A stretch of DNA of 64,000 nt from Deltaproteobacteria bacterium. GTDB taxonomy: Bacteria > JADJOY01. The notes under the pieces are model-generated. The model worked only from the letters and a program-made list of their open reading frames with translations, was not told where the DNA came from and searched no databases. The stretch's first letter is position 1; the number at the start of each line of letters is the position of its first letter. Below, piece by piece: positions 1-12,841 of this stretch. Position numbers and translations under genes: made by a program. The DNA is taken from contig JADJOY010000003.1 in NCBI GenBank assembly GCA_016713535.1, forward strand, positions 186,001-250,000, in the 5' to 3' direction.

Positions 1-53
1 GGGTCGTTTACGACATCAGCTCCAAGCCTCCCAGCACGATCGAGTGGGAGTGA
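1..53 (+). CDS. guaA: GMP synthase, C-terminal fragment (cut by window edge)
   Basis: Reading from base 3, 16 codons precede a TGA at 51-53 and end in KPPSTIEWE. This is the near-invariant C-terminus of glutamine-hydrolysing GMP synthase (YDIS-KPP-TIEWE), which forms part of the dimerisation domain. The rest of the gene lies before the window. dnaE begins 19 bases later on the same strand, so the two may share a transcript. The call rests on the short tail alone, but that tail is very characteristic. Confidence 0.8.
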   Translation, partial: VVYDISSKPPSTIEWE

Positions 54-72
54 GCGCGGATCGGTTCACCCC

Positions 73-3483
<3,411 letters not shown>

Positions 3484-3532
3484 TCCGTCGGCTCGGGGAG
3501 GAACCCGCGACCGAGAGCGTCTGGGTGTCGTC

Positions 3533-4265
3533 GTGACGTCGATCCCGTCCTTCCAGCGCGCGGCGCTCTTGGCGTCCGTGCTGGTGTTCGGCTTCACGGC
3601 GAACGTGGTCGCGCAGCTCGGTGGCGCGAGCGGCAGCTACGATGGGGCGGCTGCGGTACCGATCGCCAATGCGGACCAGGCGGCTGCTCGCGAAAAGGCC
3701 CTGGCGCTGGCGCTTCACGATGCTGTGCTGGGCGCAGTGGCTGGCTTGCTCGGTGCCGACGAGGCGGCGGCACGTCAGTCGCAGCTCGAGAGAACGGTCC
3801 TCGCGCGCAGTCGGTCGTTCGTCACCGGCTATCAAGTCGTCGACGAGGGCGCCGAGGGCGGCGAGTACCGGGTCGCCGTCCAGGCGCACGTGGCGGTCGA
3901 TTCGGTCCCGCGGCCGCTGGACGACCTCGAGCCCCCCAGGGGGCTCGGCAGTGACCGACGCGCCCGATGCCGCGTCCGGTGTGGAGTCGTCGGCGGACGT
4001 CCACCTACGGGGCAACCTCACTGCCGCCCGGCTGCGGTCGATTCGCAATTTGCTGGAGCGCCAGGTGCCGGGCGTTCGCGCGGTGAGCGTGCAGTCCCTC
4101 GAGGCCGGGGCGATCAACCTTCGGTTGCCGGGTGCCTTTCCAGCGCATGCGCTGTCTGGTTACCTTTCGCACGCCGATTTCGGGAGCTTCCGCCTTGAAG
4201 TGACACCCGCGGAAGTGGGGCCGGACCTCGAGGTCGTGGTTCAAGACGCGGAAGCGCCGAGGTGA
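3533..4265 (+). CDS. Secreted DUF2066/FlgT-like protein of unknown function (frameshifted)
   Basis: From a GTG at 3533 the frame encodes a short N-terminus and a hydrophobic stretch (AALLASVLVFGFTANVVA) that looks like a signal peptide, so export to the periplasm or outer membrane is likely. The next part (Ala-rich helix, then SRSFVTGYQVV and YRVAVQAHVAV) resembles the N-terminal domain of DUF2066/FlgT/LPP20-type envelope proteins. The frame changes in the run of six C at 3932-3937. One extra C there joins it to SSADVHLRGNLTAARLRSI and a further alpha/beta domain ending at 4265. The 3' half could be read as a separate gene, but continuous homology-like character and a lack of start signals favour one gene. 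The exact function is not recognised. Confidence 0.55.
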
Positions 4266-4319
4266 TGCACACGTTCCGAGCGAGCGATCTCGCTCGATCA
4301 GGCTGCACGCGGAGGTCAT

Positions 4320-5648
4320 ATGGCCAGCGAGACGATCACGATCACCGATAACCGGACGGGTAAGGCTTACGAGCTTCCGATCCAGAATGGGACGGTCCGG
4401 GCTTCGGACCTGCGCAAGATCAAGTCGGGTCCGGAAGACTTCGGGTTGATCTCGTACGACCCGGCCCTTAGCAACACCGCAGTGTGTACGAGCAGGATCA
4501 CCTTCATCGACGGTGATAAGGGCATCCTCCGTTACCGCGGCTACCCCGTCGAGCAACTCGCCGAGAAGAGCACGTTCCTCGAGACGGCGTACCTGATCAT
4601 CAAGGGCGACCTGCCGAACCGCGCCCATCTGGATGCTTGGACCAAGAACATCACCAAGCACACGATGATCCACGAAAATATCAAGAAGTTCATGGACGGC
4701 TTTCGGTACGACGCGCATCCGATGGGCATCCTGGTCGGCACGCTCGGCGCGATGTCGACCTTCTATCCCGACGCCAAGAACATCCACGACCTCGAATCAC
4801 GCCGCGTCCAGACGCGCCGGATCATCGCGAAGATTGCGACCATTGCAGCGTTCGCCTATCGACACAGCATGGGCTTTCCGTACGTGTATCCGGACAATGA
4901 CCTCAGCTATCCGGGCAATTTCCTCTCGATGTTGTTTCGGATGACGGAGCTCAAGTACAAGCCCAATCCAGTGCTTGAGCGCGCGCTCGACATTCTGTTC
5001 ATCCTTCACGCCGATCACGAGCAGAACTGCTCATCGAGCGCCTGCAGGAGCGTTGGCAGCTCACAAGTCGATCCGTATTCCGCAGTGGCGGCGGCGACGG
5101 CGGCGTTGTATGGCCCGCTTCACGGTGGCGCGAACGAGGCCGTGATCCGAATGCTCGAGGAGATCGGGAGCGTCAAGAACATCCCGGACTTCATCCGGCG
5201 CGTGAAGGCCGGGGAAGGCCGGCTGATGGGTTTCGGGCACCGCGTCTACAAGAACTACGATCCTCGCGCCAAAATCATCAAGAAGCTCGCTCACGAGGTG
5301 TTCGACGTGACGGGCAAGAATCCGCTTCTGGACATCGCTCTCGAACTCGAGCGAATTGCGCTTGCAGACGACTACTTCGTGAGCCGCAAGCTCTATCCGA
5401 ACGTGGATTTCTATTCGGGTCTCATCTACCAAGCCATGGGTTTCCCCATGACGATGTTCCCGGTGCTATTCGCGATCCCCCGTAGCGCTGGGTGGATGGC
5501 GCAGTGGGCCGAGATGGTGAACGATCCGGAAACGCGTATCGTTCGTCCGCTGCAGGTCTACAAGGGCGAGGAGATCCGCGACTATGCGAACATGGAAACC
5601 CGTCCGGAGCCGAAGAGCAGCGAGACGCCGATCGCTGTGTCCATCTGA
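4320..5648 (+). CDS. gltA: Citrate synthase
   Basis: Condenses oxaloacetate and acetyl-CoA to citrate, the entry step of the TCA cycle; cytoplasmic. At 442 aa it has the length of the hexameric Gram-negative type. The N-terminal beta domain is followed by the active-site histidine regions HADHEQNCSSS and GFGHRVYKNYDPRAK, and the catalytic aspartate in NVDFYSG. GGAGG at 4311-4315 lies four bases before the ATG. It stands alone between the secreted protein and tRNA-Val, and no terminator is obvious after it. Confidence 0.97.
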   Translation: MASETITITDNRTGKAYELPIQNGTVRASDLRKIKSGPEDFGLISYDPALSNTAVCTSRITFIDGDKGILRYRGYPVEQLAEKSTFLETAYLIIKGDLPNRAHLDAWTKNITKHTMIHENIKKFMDGFRYDAHPMGILVGTLGAMSTFYPDAKNIHDLESRRVQTRRIIAKIATIAAFAYRHSMGFPYVYPDNDLSYPGNFLSMLFRMTELKYKPNPVLERALDILFILHADHEQNCSSSACRSVGSSQVDPYSAVAAATAALYGPLHGGANEAVIRMLEEIGSVKNIPDFIRRVKAGEGRLMGFGHRVYKNYDPRAKIIKKLAHEVFDVTGKNPLLDIALELERIALADDYFVSRKLYPNVDFYSGLIYQAMGFPMTMFPVLFAIPRSAGWMAQWAEMVNDPETRIVRPLQVYKGEEIRDYANMETRPEPKSSETPIAVSI

Positions 5649-5817
5649 GTCGAACGCGCCACTTGGTCGAAGTGCACGACAAGAAAGATGGGTCAGCCGG
5701 TTGACGGCGGATCCGAGCGCCTGATAAGCCATTCGGATTCCTTGAGCCGCGCGAACCGAAATCGAGTCGATTTGACGCCCCGCGGCGAAGGAGAACGGCC
5801 AAGGGAATCAGGAGCTT

Positions 5818-5892
5818 AGGCGCGTAGCTCAGGGGGAGAGCGCTGCCTTGACACGGCAGAGGTCACGGGTTCAAATCCCGTCGTGCCTACCA
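5818..5892 (+). tRNA. tRNA-Val (anticodon GAC)
   Basis: Folds as a complete cloverleaf. The acceptor stem AGGCGCG pairs with CGTGCCT (one G-U). The D stem is GCTC/GAGC, and the anticodon stem CTGCC/GGCAG encloses loop TTGACAC with anticodon GAC. The T arm is ACGGG-TTCAAAT-CCCGT. Discriminator A and CCA (5890-5892) are encoded. It lies 89 bases before infC, where many relatives carry thrS. Confidence 0.95.
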
Positions 5893-5893
5893 G

Positions 5894-5920
5894 TTGAGAG
5901 GTTCTGTCGTCGTGTAATAC
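5894..5920 (+). promoter_or_regulatory. Weak sigma-70-like promoter before infC
   Basis: TTGAGA (5894-5899) and TAATAC (5915-5920) resemble -35 and -10 boxes, but the 15-base spacer is shorter than optimal. It sits just after tRNA-Val and about 60 bases before infC, so it could start the infC-rpmI-rplT transcript. The infC operon may instead be read through from the tRNA. Confidence 0.3.
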
Positions 5921-5981
5921 GCGCTAGGCGCACGTCCCGCCTTCGTGAGCATTCGCCAGGGACGACCGAGGAGGGCAGGGA

Positions 5982-6524
5982 CTGAGACGCCCCATCAAGA
6001 GGCCACCGAGTCGAGACCTAGGACCTCGAATCAACGAGGCGATCCGTGTCCCCCGAGTGCGGTTGATCGGGGAAAACGGTGAGCAGATCGGGATCGTGCC
6101 GATCGAGGAAGCGCGTGCGTACGCGCAAACTCGCGAGCTCGACCTCGTGGAGATCGTCCCGAACGCGACTCCGCCGGTGTGTCGCGTCACCGACTACGGT
6201 AAGTTCAAGTATGAACAGGCCAAGAAGGCTCACGAAGCTAAGAAAAAGCAGACTGTCATCCAGATCAAAGAGGTGAAGTTCCGCCTCAAGACGGACGAGC
6301 ACGACCACGACACGAAGGTCAGGCACATCCGCGAGTTCCTAGCCGACGGCAAGAAGGTGAAAGCCACGATGTTCTTCCGCGGTCGCGAGATCGTACACAA
6401 CGAGATCGGACGCAAGACGCTGGAGAAGGTCGCCGAGGCGATAGGGGATGTAGGGATGGTGGAAACGGAGCCTCGTTTCGAAGGGCGCGCGATGTTCATG
6501 ATGCTCGCCCCTAAGAAGCGCTGA
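5982..6524 (+). CDS. infC: Translation initiation factor IF-3 with a rare start codon
   Basis: IF-3 binds the 30S subunit and enforces correct start-codon and initiator-tRNA selection. Conserved IF-3 sequence ([20 protein letters not shown], then [16 protein letters not shown] in the C-terminal domain) starts upstream of the first GTG at 6057. Between the in-frame stop at 5946-5948 and that GTG there is no ATG, GTG or TTG. Initiation must therefore use a rare codon: CTG at 5982, seven bases after GGAGG (5970-5974), or ATC at 5994. Rare starts in infC are known to allow autoregulation, because IF-3 discriminates against them. The product is about 176-180 aa, normal for the family. It leads the infC-rpmI-rplT operon. 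Confidence 0.93.
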   Translation: MRRPIKRPPSRDLGPRINEAIRVPRVRLIGENGEQIGIVPIEEARAYAQTRELDLVEIVPNATPPVCRVTDYGKFKYEQAKKAHEAKKKQTVIQIKEVKFRLKTDEHDHDTKVRHIREFLADGKKVKATMFFRGREIVHNEIGRKTLEKVAEAIGDVGMVETEPRFEGRAMFMMLAPKKR

Positions 6525-6559
6525 TCCCGCGCCGGCACGACCTGATTGGAGAAGATTCG

Positions 6560-6757
6560 ATGCCCAAGCTCAAGACGAAGCGCGGTGCGGCCAAGCGATT
6601 CAAGCTGTCCGCGACCGGTAAGGTTCGACACCGCAAGGCCTTTCGGAGTCACATCCTGACCAAGAAGAGCACCAAGCGAAAGCGCGCCATGCGCCGCACG
6701 GGAGACCTTCCTGGCGGCTCGGCCAAGTTGGTGAAGAAGTTGTTGCCGTACGCGTGA
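6560..6757 (+). CDS. rpmI: 50S ribosomal protein L35
   Basis: Small basic 65-aa ribosomal protein starting [16 protein letters not shown], with [19 protein letters not shown] in the middle, typical of bacterial L35 in length and composition. TTGGAGAAG lies a few bases before the ATG. It follows infC by 35 bases and precedes rplT by 118 bases, the conserved order. In this operon L20 commonly represses rpmI-rplT translation. I saw no clear L20-binding structure. Confidence 0.96.
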   Translation: MPKLKTKRGAAKRFKLSATGKVRHRKAFRSHILTKKSTKRKRAMRRTGDLPGGSAKLVKKLLPYA

Positions 6758-6875
6758 AGGGAGAGCGTCCGCGACTCGTGTCGGCAATGAAGATTCGGTC
6801 GGCTGCGGCGGGTCGCGGCGGTTACCGATGGAGATCGATGGGCCGGCGCGTGTCGCCGTTAGCCAGGAGTGAACG

Positions 6876-7252
6876 ATGCCGAGAGTGAAGCGAGGTCCCA
6901 GGGGGCCTCTCGTCGTAACAAGATCCTGAAGGCCGCCAAAGGGTACTACTCGGCCAAGAGCCGGCTCCTCAAAACTGCGAAGGAGCAGGTCTGGAAGTCG
7001 GGGCTTTATGCGTACCGCGACCGACGCGCCCGGAAGGCGGACTTCCGCCGTCTGTGGATCCGGCGAGTGAATGCTGCGGCGCGCCTGAACGGTATGTCGT
7101 ACAGTCGGTTCATGGCCGGCCTCGCCGTGGCTGGAATCGAGATCGATCGCAAGGTGCTGGCGGATCTTGCGGTACGTGACCTTGGGGCGTTCGCCGAGAT
7201 CGCCCGGCGCGCGCAAGCGGCGCTCGGCGTCGAGGCCGAACGGGCCGCCTGA
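6876..7252 (+). CDS. rplT: 50S ribosomal protein L20 (single-base frameshift)
   Basis: The start ATG at 6876 follows AGGAG at 6865-6869 and reads MPRVKRG, the universal L20 N-terminus. The frame then runs to a stop within about 18 codons. The remaining conserved protein ([52 protein letters not shown]) is in the next frame and ends at 7252. Adding one G to the five-G run at 6901-6905 restores [19 protein letters not shown] and a normal protein of about 125 aa. L20 is needed for early 50S assembly, so a sequencing deletion is far more likely than loss of the gene. Confidence 0.93.
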
Positions 7253-7272
7253 GCCGCACTGCTTCGGGTATC

Positions 7273-7325
7273 AGCGCCGGGCGGGGTGTCCTCTCCAAAG
7301 AGGACACCCCGCCCGGCGCTTTTTT
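7273..7325 (+). terminator. Strong intrinsic terminator after rplT
   Basis: A perfect 22-bp inverted repeat (7273-7294 with 7299-7320) encloses a CCAA tetraloop and is followed directly by five T at 7321-7325. It lies 20 bases after the rplT stop and about 50 bases before pheS, separating the ribosomal-protein unit from pheST. Its position also fits an attenuator for pheST, but no leader peptide or alternative fold was found. Confidence 0.93.
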
Positions 7326-7372
7326 CTGGCCGACCGGGATCGACACTCGCTCGGGTGTTGGCCGGGGGTGAC

Positions 7373-8395
7373 ATGAAGGTCGAGGAATGGATCGCGGAAC
7401 TCGCGGACGTCGAGAGGGAGCTGTCCGTCCGCCTCGCCAACGCGCAAGACGTGAGCCAGGTAGAGGATGTTCGGGTCTGGGCTCTCGGACGCAAGGCGGG
7501 ACGGGTGACCTCGTTGATGAGGCGCCTTCGTGACCTCGCGCCCGAGGATCGGCCGCGTGCCGGTGATGCCGTCAACTCCGCGAAAGTCCGGATCGAACGG
7601 GCGCTCGATGGGCCCATCGTTGGGAGCGGCAATCGGCAACCGACGCTTCCCGCTATCGACGTGACTCTGCCAGGTCGCCGGCCCCCGCGAGGGTCCCTGC
7701 ATCCGTTGACACAAGTACGGCGGAGAATCGAGGAGATCTTCGTCGGGCTCGGGTTCCGAATCGAGCAGGGGCCTGAGATCGAGGACGAGCATCACAACTT
7801 CGAAGCACTCAACACCCCGGCCGACCATCCCGCGCGGGACATGCAGGACACGTTCTACCTGAGTGGGCACTTCTTGCTGAGGACGCAGACATCGCCGGTC
7901 CAGATCCGACTCATGGAGACGAGCCGACCGCCCATTCGGGCGATCATGCCGGGGCGGGTGTTCAGGCGCGACTCGGACGCCACGCACTCGCCGATGTTCC
8001 ACCAAGTCGAGGGCCTGCTAGTCGACAGCGGTGTCACGATGGCGCATCTGAAGGGAGCTCTGATGTCGTTCCTCACCGCGTTCTTCGGTGAGGGGACGCG
8101 TGCGCGCTTCCGCCCCTCGTTCTTTCCCTTCACCGAGCCCAGCGCGGAGGTCGACATCGCGTGTGTGCTCTGCATGGGCGCCGGTTGCCGAGTGTGCAAA
8201 GGATCGGGATGGCTGGAGGTGCTCGGGTGCGGGATGGTCGATCCGGAGGTGTTCCGAGCGGTTGGCTACGATCCCGAGTCGGTGACCGGTTACGCCTTCG
8301 GCATGGGCATCGAGCGGCTCACGATGTTGCGCTACGCGATCGACGACATGCGCCTACTGTTCGAGAATGATCACCGCTTTCTCGAGCAGTTCTGA
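7373..8395 (+). CDS. pheS: Phenylalanyl-tRNA synthetase alpha subunit
   Basis: Catalytic subunit of the alpha2-beta2 enzyme that charges tRNA-Phe. An N-terminal coiled coil (residues 1-85) leads to the class II core: HPLTQVRRRIEEIF (motif 1 region), FHQVEGLLVD and RFRPSFFPFTEPSAEVD (motif 2 region), and GFGMGIERL-like AFGMGIERLTMLRYAIDD (motif 3). The ATG at 7373, after GGGGGTGA, gives 340 aa, the family length. The open frame upstream of 7373 overlaps the terminator hairpin and was not used. pheT follows after 57 bases. Confidence 0.96.
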   Translation: MKVEEWIAELADVERELSVRLANAQDVSQVEDVRVWALGRKAGRVTSLMRRLRDLAPEDRPRAGDAVNSAKVRIERALDGPIVGSGNRQPTLPAIDVTLPGRRPPRGSLHPLTQVRRRIEEIFVGLGFRIEQGPEIEDEHHNFEALNTPADHPARDMQDTFYLSGHFLLRTQTSPVQIRLMETSRPPIRAIMPGRVFRRDSDATHSPMFHQVEGLLVDSGVTMAHLKGALMSFLTAFFGEGTRARFRPSFFPFTEPSAEVDIACVLCMGAGCRVCKGSGWLEVLGCGMVDPEVFRAVGYDPESVTGYAFGMGIERLTMLRYAIDDMRLLFENDHRFLEQF

Positions 8396-8452
8396 CGCGG
8401 TCCGGCGTGGCTGCGAGCCGGACGCCCGGCTCCGTGGAAGGGTGGGGGTAAC

Positions 8453-10847
8453 GTGAAGATCACCTATCGGTGGTTGCGTGAGTTCGTGGAAACGGAACTC
8501 GCTCCGGCGGACCTTGCCGACCGACTCACGATGGCTGGGCTCGAGGTGGAGCGCCTGGAGTCGCTCGGCGCGCATCTTCGGGACATCCGCGTCGCACGCG
8601 TCCGGACGGTGCGCAAGCACCCCCACGCGGATCGCCTATCTCTCTGCGAGGTGGAGGACGGAAGTGGCGTCCTCTCGGTGGTCTGCGGTGCCCCGAACGT
8701 GCACGCGGGGGCCTATGTGCCCCTGGCGCCAGTGGGCGCGACCCTGCCGGACGGTACCCAGATCCGCAAGGCCAAGCTGCGCGGCGAAGTTTCCGAGGGC
8801 ATGCTGCTCAGCGAAGCGGAGCTCGGTCTCTCGTCGAACCACGAGGGTCTCCTGTTGCTCGAAGGGGAGCCTCCCGTCGGGGCGGTGCTGGTGGACACCC
8901 TTGGGCTCGACGACTGGCTCTTCGAGATCAGCCTCACCCCGAACCGCTCCGATTGTCTCGGGGTTCTCGGGGTCGCGAGGGAGGTTGCTGCGTTGACCGG
9001 GGCGCGCTTGACCTTGCCGTCGATCGCGCTGGCCGAGTCCGATCAGCGCACTGGTGATGCGGTGCGGGTCGAGATACAGGCCCCCGAACGGTGTAGCCGG
9101 TACGCAGCGCGCGTCGTACACGGCGTGAGGGTTGGTCCGTCTCCGATCGCCGTCCGGCTTCGACTCGGTGTCGTCGGAGTTCGTTCGATCTCGAACGTGG
9201 TCGACGCGACGAACTTGGTCCTGCTCGAGTGGGGGCATCCGCTGCACGCGTTCGATCTGGGGAAGGTCGGCGAACGGCGAATCGTGGTGCGCAACGCTCA
9301 TGCCGGCGAGAAGCTGACGATGCTCGACGGAGTCGAACGAACTCTTGGCGCCGAGGACCTGGTCATCGCGGATGGGCAGCGGCCGATGGCCCTAGCTGGG
9401 ATCATGGGTGGCGAGGAGTCCGGGGTACATGAGGACACTACGGACGTGGTCCTGGAGAGCGCTCACTTCGAGCCGATCGGCATCCGGCGAAGCGCGCGTC
9501 GCCATGGCCTCCACGGAGGCCTCGCATCGCTTCGAGCGAGGCACGGATCCGATCGGTTTGTCGACGGCGCTCGATCGCCTATGCCACTGGGTGCGCCAAC
9601 TAGCCGGCGGTGTCGTAGCTCGGGGCGCGATCGACGTCGTGGCCCGCCCGTATGTCGCTCGGCGCATTTCGTTTCGGCCAGATCGGGCCCGGTCGCTTCT
9701 GGGTGTCGAGCTCGCCGATTCCGCCTGCGTTGCCGCGCTGCGATCGATCGGGATCGAGTCGATGGAGGTCGGGACGCCGAGCGTCGAGGCGACGGTTCCT
9801 TCGTGGCGGCCCGACCTCGAGCGCGAGGTCGATTTGATCGAGGAGATCGCGCGTATCGTCGGGTACGACCAGATCCCGGCGTCCACGACCACGATCGGTG
9901 GTGGCAACGCAATCGGTTCGCCGTGCGACCCGGTTGAGCGCCGGCTCGAGCGCGCACGTGACGTCCTGGCAGACCATGGGTATCGGGAAGTGATCCGCCT
10001 CGCGTTCACTTCGCCCGACGTCGTCCGGCGATTTGGCTACCCGGATGGTCGTGCGGAGGCGGTCCGGATCGCGAACCCTCTTGGCGAGGACGGGTCAGTG
10101 CTTCCGACTTCGTTGCTGCCGGGTTTGGTCGAGTCGGCACGGCTGCACCTCAACCATGGCGCCACGTCGGTTCGCTTGTTCCAAGCCGCACGCGTGCATC
10201 GCCGTGCGGGCGGGAGGTGGCCGTATCGCGAGATCGATTGCGTGGCGGCCGTCGCGGCAGGACCTCGTGGCCTCGGCCCGTTTCCCGAGAGTGCCGCGAA
10301 GCTCGACTTCTACGATCTCAAGGGAACTCTAGAGATTCTTGCGGAACGTCTAGGAATGAAAGGGGTTGCGTTTCGGCCAGCAGCGGGCCTACAGTACGCT
10401 GAAGTCGGTCACTGTGGGGAGGTCTGGTGCAACGATCGGAAAGTCGGGGAGCTATTGATGTTCTCGACCGAGCTGCTCGCGACGTTCGGCGTGGACATCA
10501 GGCTATTCGGCTTCGAACTCGAATTGACGGACCTGGAGCCGTACGCGGAGCCCAGATACGCTTCGTTTTCTCGCTTACCGACCGCGCTGCGCGACGTAGC
10601 GATCGAGGTGCCAGACGCTGCCCCGGCGGGCGAGATCGCGACCTTCATCGCGCGCGCGAGGTGGGTGATCGGCGTCGACCTGTTCGACGTCTACCGCGGT
10701 GCCGGATTGCCCGACGGACGGAAGAGTCTAGGTTTCCACCTTCGTCTACAGCATCCCGAGCGGAGCTTGACGGAGGCCGAGATCGGAGGCGTGCTCGAGG
10801 GCATCGTGCGGGATCTCGAGGCGGCGTTCGGCGCGAAGCGTCGCTGA
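8453..10847 (+). CDS. pheT: Phenylalanyl-tRNA synthetase beta subunit (frameshifted)
   Basis: Beta subunit with a tRNA-binding OBD (DIRVARVRTVRKHPHADRLSLCEV), the B3/B4 editing domain, the B5 domain, a catalytic-like core and a C-terminal ferredoxin-fold anticodon-binding domain (SRLPTALRDVAIEV, LFDVYRG, LGFHLRLQ). The frame changes at about 9511-9514. Restoring a lost CA there gives RHGLHTEASHRFERGTDP, matching the usual GLHTDASHR motif. The total is about 799 aa, the normal size. Given the intact pheS partner, the break is most likely an error in the sequence. Confidence 0.94.
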
Positions 10848-10890
10848 GTCCCACCTCTCGTCCCGGTGCGCCCCGACCCTCGGTTCAGCC

Positions 10891-11328
10891 GTGAGGCCTT
10901 CCTTGAACTCCGGTTCGAACGCGCCGAGCTCCCGGCCGGAATCGCCCGGAACGAGGATCCCCGACAAGCTTTACTTCAAGATCGGCGAAGTGAGCCGCAT
11001 CACGGGAGTCGAGCCGTACGTGCTGCGATACTGGGAGTCCGAGTTCGAATCGATCCAGCCGAGCAAGCTGAGAAACCAGCGCCGATACCGGCGCAAGGAC
11101 ATCGAGCGCATCCTCGAGATCCGGCACCTTCTGTACGACCAGCGGTTCACCATCGCTGGCGCGAAGAAGCGGCTGCGGGAGATGAACCGCGAGCCGCGGC
11201 TCCAGTCGCCAGCGGGCCTCGAGCACCCCGCCGGACAGCTCGAGTCCGACGGTCGAGAGACGGCGGTCCGTCGGTCGCTCTTGGAGATCCGTGTGGGGTT
11301 GGAATCGATCCGGAAGATGCTAGAGTAA
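10891..11328 (+). CDS. MerR-family DNA-binding regulator
   Basis: A 145-aa protein. After a disordered N-terminus, residues about 27-95 form a MerR winged helix: [22 protein letters not shown], the basic turn [11 protein letters not shown], then [19 protein letters not shown]. The C-terminal part lacks cysteines or a sizeable effector domain, so no metal or drug ligand can be assigned. A MerR-type gene between pheT and tRNA-Pro is a recurring arrangement in deltaproteobacterial genomes; its target is unknown to me. The GTG at 10891 is the longest reasonable start, and the true start may be nearer the HTH. Confidence 0.85.
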   Translation: MRPSLNSGSNAPSSRPESPGTRIPDKLYFKIGEVSRITGVEPYVLRYWESEFESIQPSKLRNQRRYRRKDIERILEIRHLLYDQRFTIAGAKKRLREMNREPRLQSPAGLEHPAGQLESDGRETAVRRSLLEIRVGLESIRKMLE

Positions 11329-11337
11329 GGCTGAAAT

Positions 11338-11414
<77 letters not shown>

Positions 11415-11427
11415 GGTGAAGATCCGG

Positions 11428-11460
11428 ACCCGGCAGCCGAGGCTGCCGGGTTTCGTGTTT
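11428..11460 (+). terminator. Intrinsic terminator after tRNA-Pro
   Basis: The stem CCCGGCAGC (11429-11437) pairs with GCTGCCGGG (11442-11450) around a CGAG loop, with an extra A-T pair at its base. It is followed by TTTCGTGTTT. It lies 14 bases after the tRNA and ends just before surE, so it probably terminates the tRNA transcript. Confidence 0.8.
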
Positions 11461-11461
11461 C

Positions 11462-12226
11462 ATGCGGGGTACCAACGTGCCGTTGATTCTAGTGACCAAC
11501 GACGATGGTGTGCGCTCGCCCGGGCTGTGCGCGCTAGCGGACGCGTTGCGGGAGGTGGGCGAGGTGCTGATCGTCGCGCCGGACCGCGAGCAATCGGCCG
11601 CCAGCCATGCCCTCACACTCCAGCGCCCGCTGAGGCTCGAGCAGGTGGCTCCTGGGACCTGGGCCGTTGATGGCACACCGTCCGACGCGGTCTATCTGGG
11701 TATCAATGCGGTCCTGAAGGGTCGGCGTCCTGACCTCATCGCCTCGGGTATCAATCTGGGCGCGAACCTCGGGGACGACATCACCTATTCAGGCACCGTG
11801 GCTGCGGCGATGGAGGGAACTCTACTCGGCGCGCCGGCATTCGCGATCTCGATGGCGGCGCGCCGCGACTTCCACTTCGAGACCGCATGTGGATTTGCGG
11901 CACGGCTGGCGCGGTCGATCCTGGCACACGGCCTGCCGAAGATGGCGTTGCTGAACGTGAACGTGCCCAACGTTCCGCCGTCACCCGAGGTGCCTTACCG
12001 AGTCACGTTCCAGGGAAAGCGCCGCTATACCGATGCCGTCATCGATCGCACCGATCCGCGCGGTCGCACCTACTACTGGATAGGCGGCGACGAACTGGGT
12101 TTCGATGCCGTCGAGGGCAGCGATGCGGTGACCGTCCTGCGCGACCGGATGATCTCGGTGACGCCGGTTCATCTCGATCTCACGCACGTCCGGTTGCTCG
12201 ACCAGATCGCGGCCTGGAGCATCTGA
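11462..12226 (+). CDS. surE: 5'-nucleotidase SurE
   Basis: Metal-dependent survival protein E, which dephosphorylates nucleoside 5'-monophosphates and short polyphosphates; cytoplasmic. At 254 aa it has the family length. The metal-binding TNDDGVRSPG begins at residue 12, followed by VAPDREQSAASHALTL, DGTPSDAVYLG and SGINLGANLGDDITYSGTV, all diagnostic. The start at 11462 lies immediately after the terminator; a slightly later start at VPLILVTNDDG is possible. apt follows after 78 bases. Confidence 0.95.
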   Translation: MRGTNVPLILVTNDDGVRSPGLCALADALREVGEVLIVAPDREQSAASHALTLQRPLRLEQVAPGTWAVDGTPSDAVYLGINAVLKGRRPDLIASGINLGANLGDDITYSGTVAAAMEGTLLGAPAFAISMAARRDFHFETACGFAARLARSILAHGLPKMALLNVNVPNVPPSPEVPYRVTFQGKRRYTDAVIDRTDPRGRTYYWIGGDELGFDAVEGSDAVTVLRDRMISVTPVHLDLTHVRLLDQIAAWSI

Positions 12227-12304
12227 GCCGGTAGCCCTTGCGGTGCGCGCCGCGATTCCTTTACAACCAACGACCTGCAGGCACTCACGGGAGGACTGAC
12301 ACCG

Positions 12305-12841
12305 ATGGCAGCGAGCAAACGTAAGGGGCTCGACCTCAAGACCTACATCCGCGACATCCCCGATTTCCCAAAGCCTGGAATCCTGTTCCGCGACATCACG
12401 CCTTTGCTGCAGACTCCCAAGGCGTTCCGGGCGGCGATTCAGGCTCTGGCCGATCGCTACAAGGACAAGAAGATCGACAAGATCATGTGCGTCGAGTCGC
12501 GCGGTTTCCTCTTCGGTGCACCGCTCGCCCTCAAGCTAGGGGTCGGACTCGCGATCGTCCGCAAGCCGGGCAAGCTTCCGTGGAAGACGCGTAGCGTTCA
12601 GTACGCGCTCGAGTACGGAACCGACATGATCGAGATCCACGAGGACGCAATCCTCCCCGGCGAGCGTGTTCTGGTGCTGGACGACCTCCTCGCAACGGGG
12701 GGAACCGCCGCCGCCGGCGTCCAACTCGTGCACGAGCACAAGGCCAAGGTGGTCGAGTGTGCGTTCGTCATCGAATTGAAAGCGCTTGGAGGTCGAAAGC
12801 GTCTGGCGCCCGCAAAGACCTATTCCGTGATCCAGTACTGA
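12305..12841 (+). CDS. apt: Adenine phosphoribosyltransferase
   Basis: Salvages adenine with PRPP to form AMP. At 178 aa it has family length. It shows the adenine PRTase N-terminus IRDIPDFPKPGILFRDITPLL, the flexible loop segment SRGFLFGAPLAL, RKPGKLPWKT, and the PRPP-binding motif VLVLDDLLATGGTAAAG near residues 120-137. GGGAGGACTGACACC precedes the ATG. The neighbouring surE also acts on nucleotides. Confidence 0.96.
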   Translation: MAASKRKGLDLKTYIRDIPDFPKPGILFRDITPLLQTPKAFRAAIQALADRYKDKKIDKIMCVESRGFLFGAPLALKLGVGLAIVRKPGKLPWKTRSVQYALEYGTDMIEIHEDAILPGERVLVLDDLLATGGTAAAGVQLVHEHKAKVVECAFVIELKALGGRKRLAPAKTYSVIQY

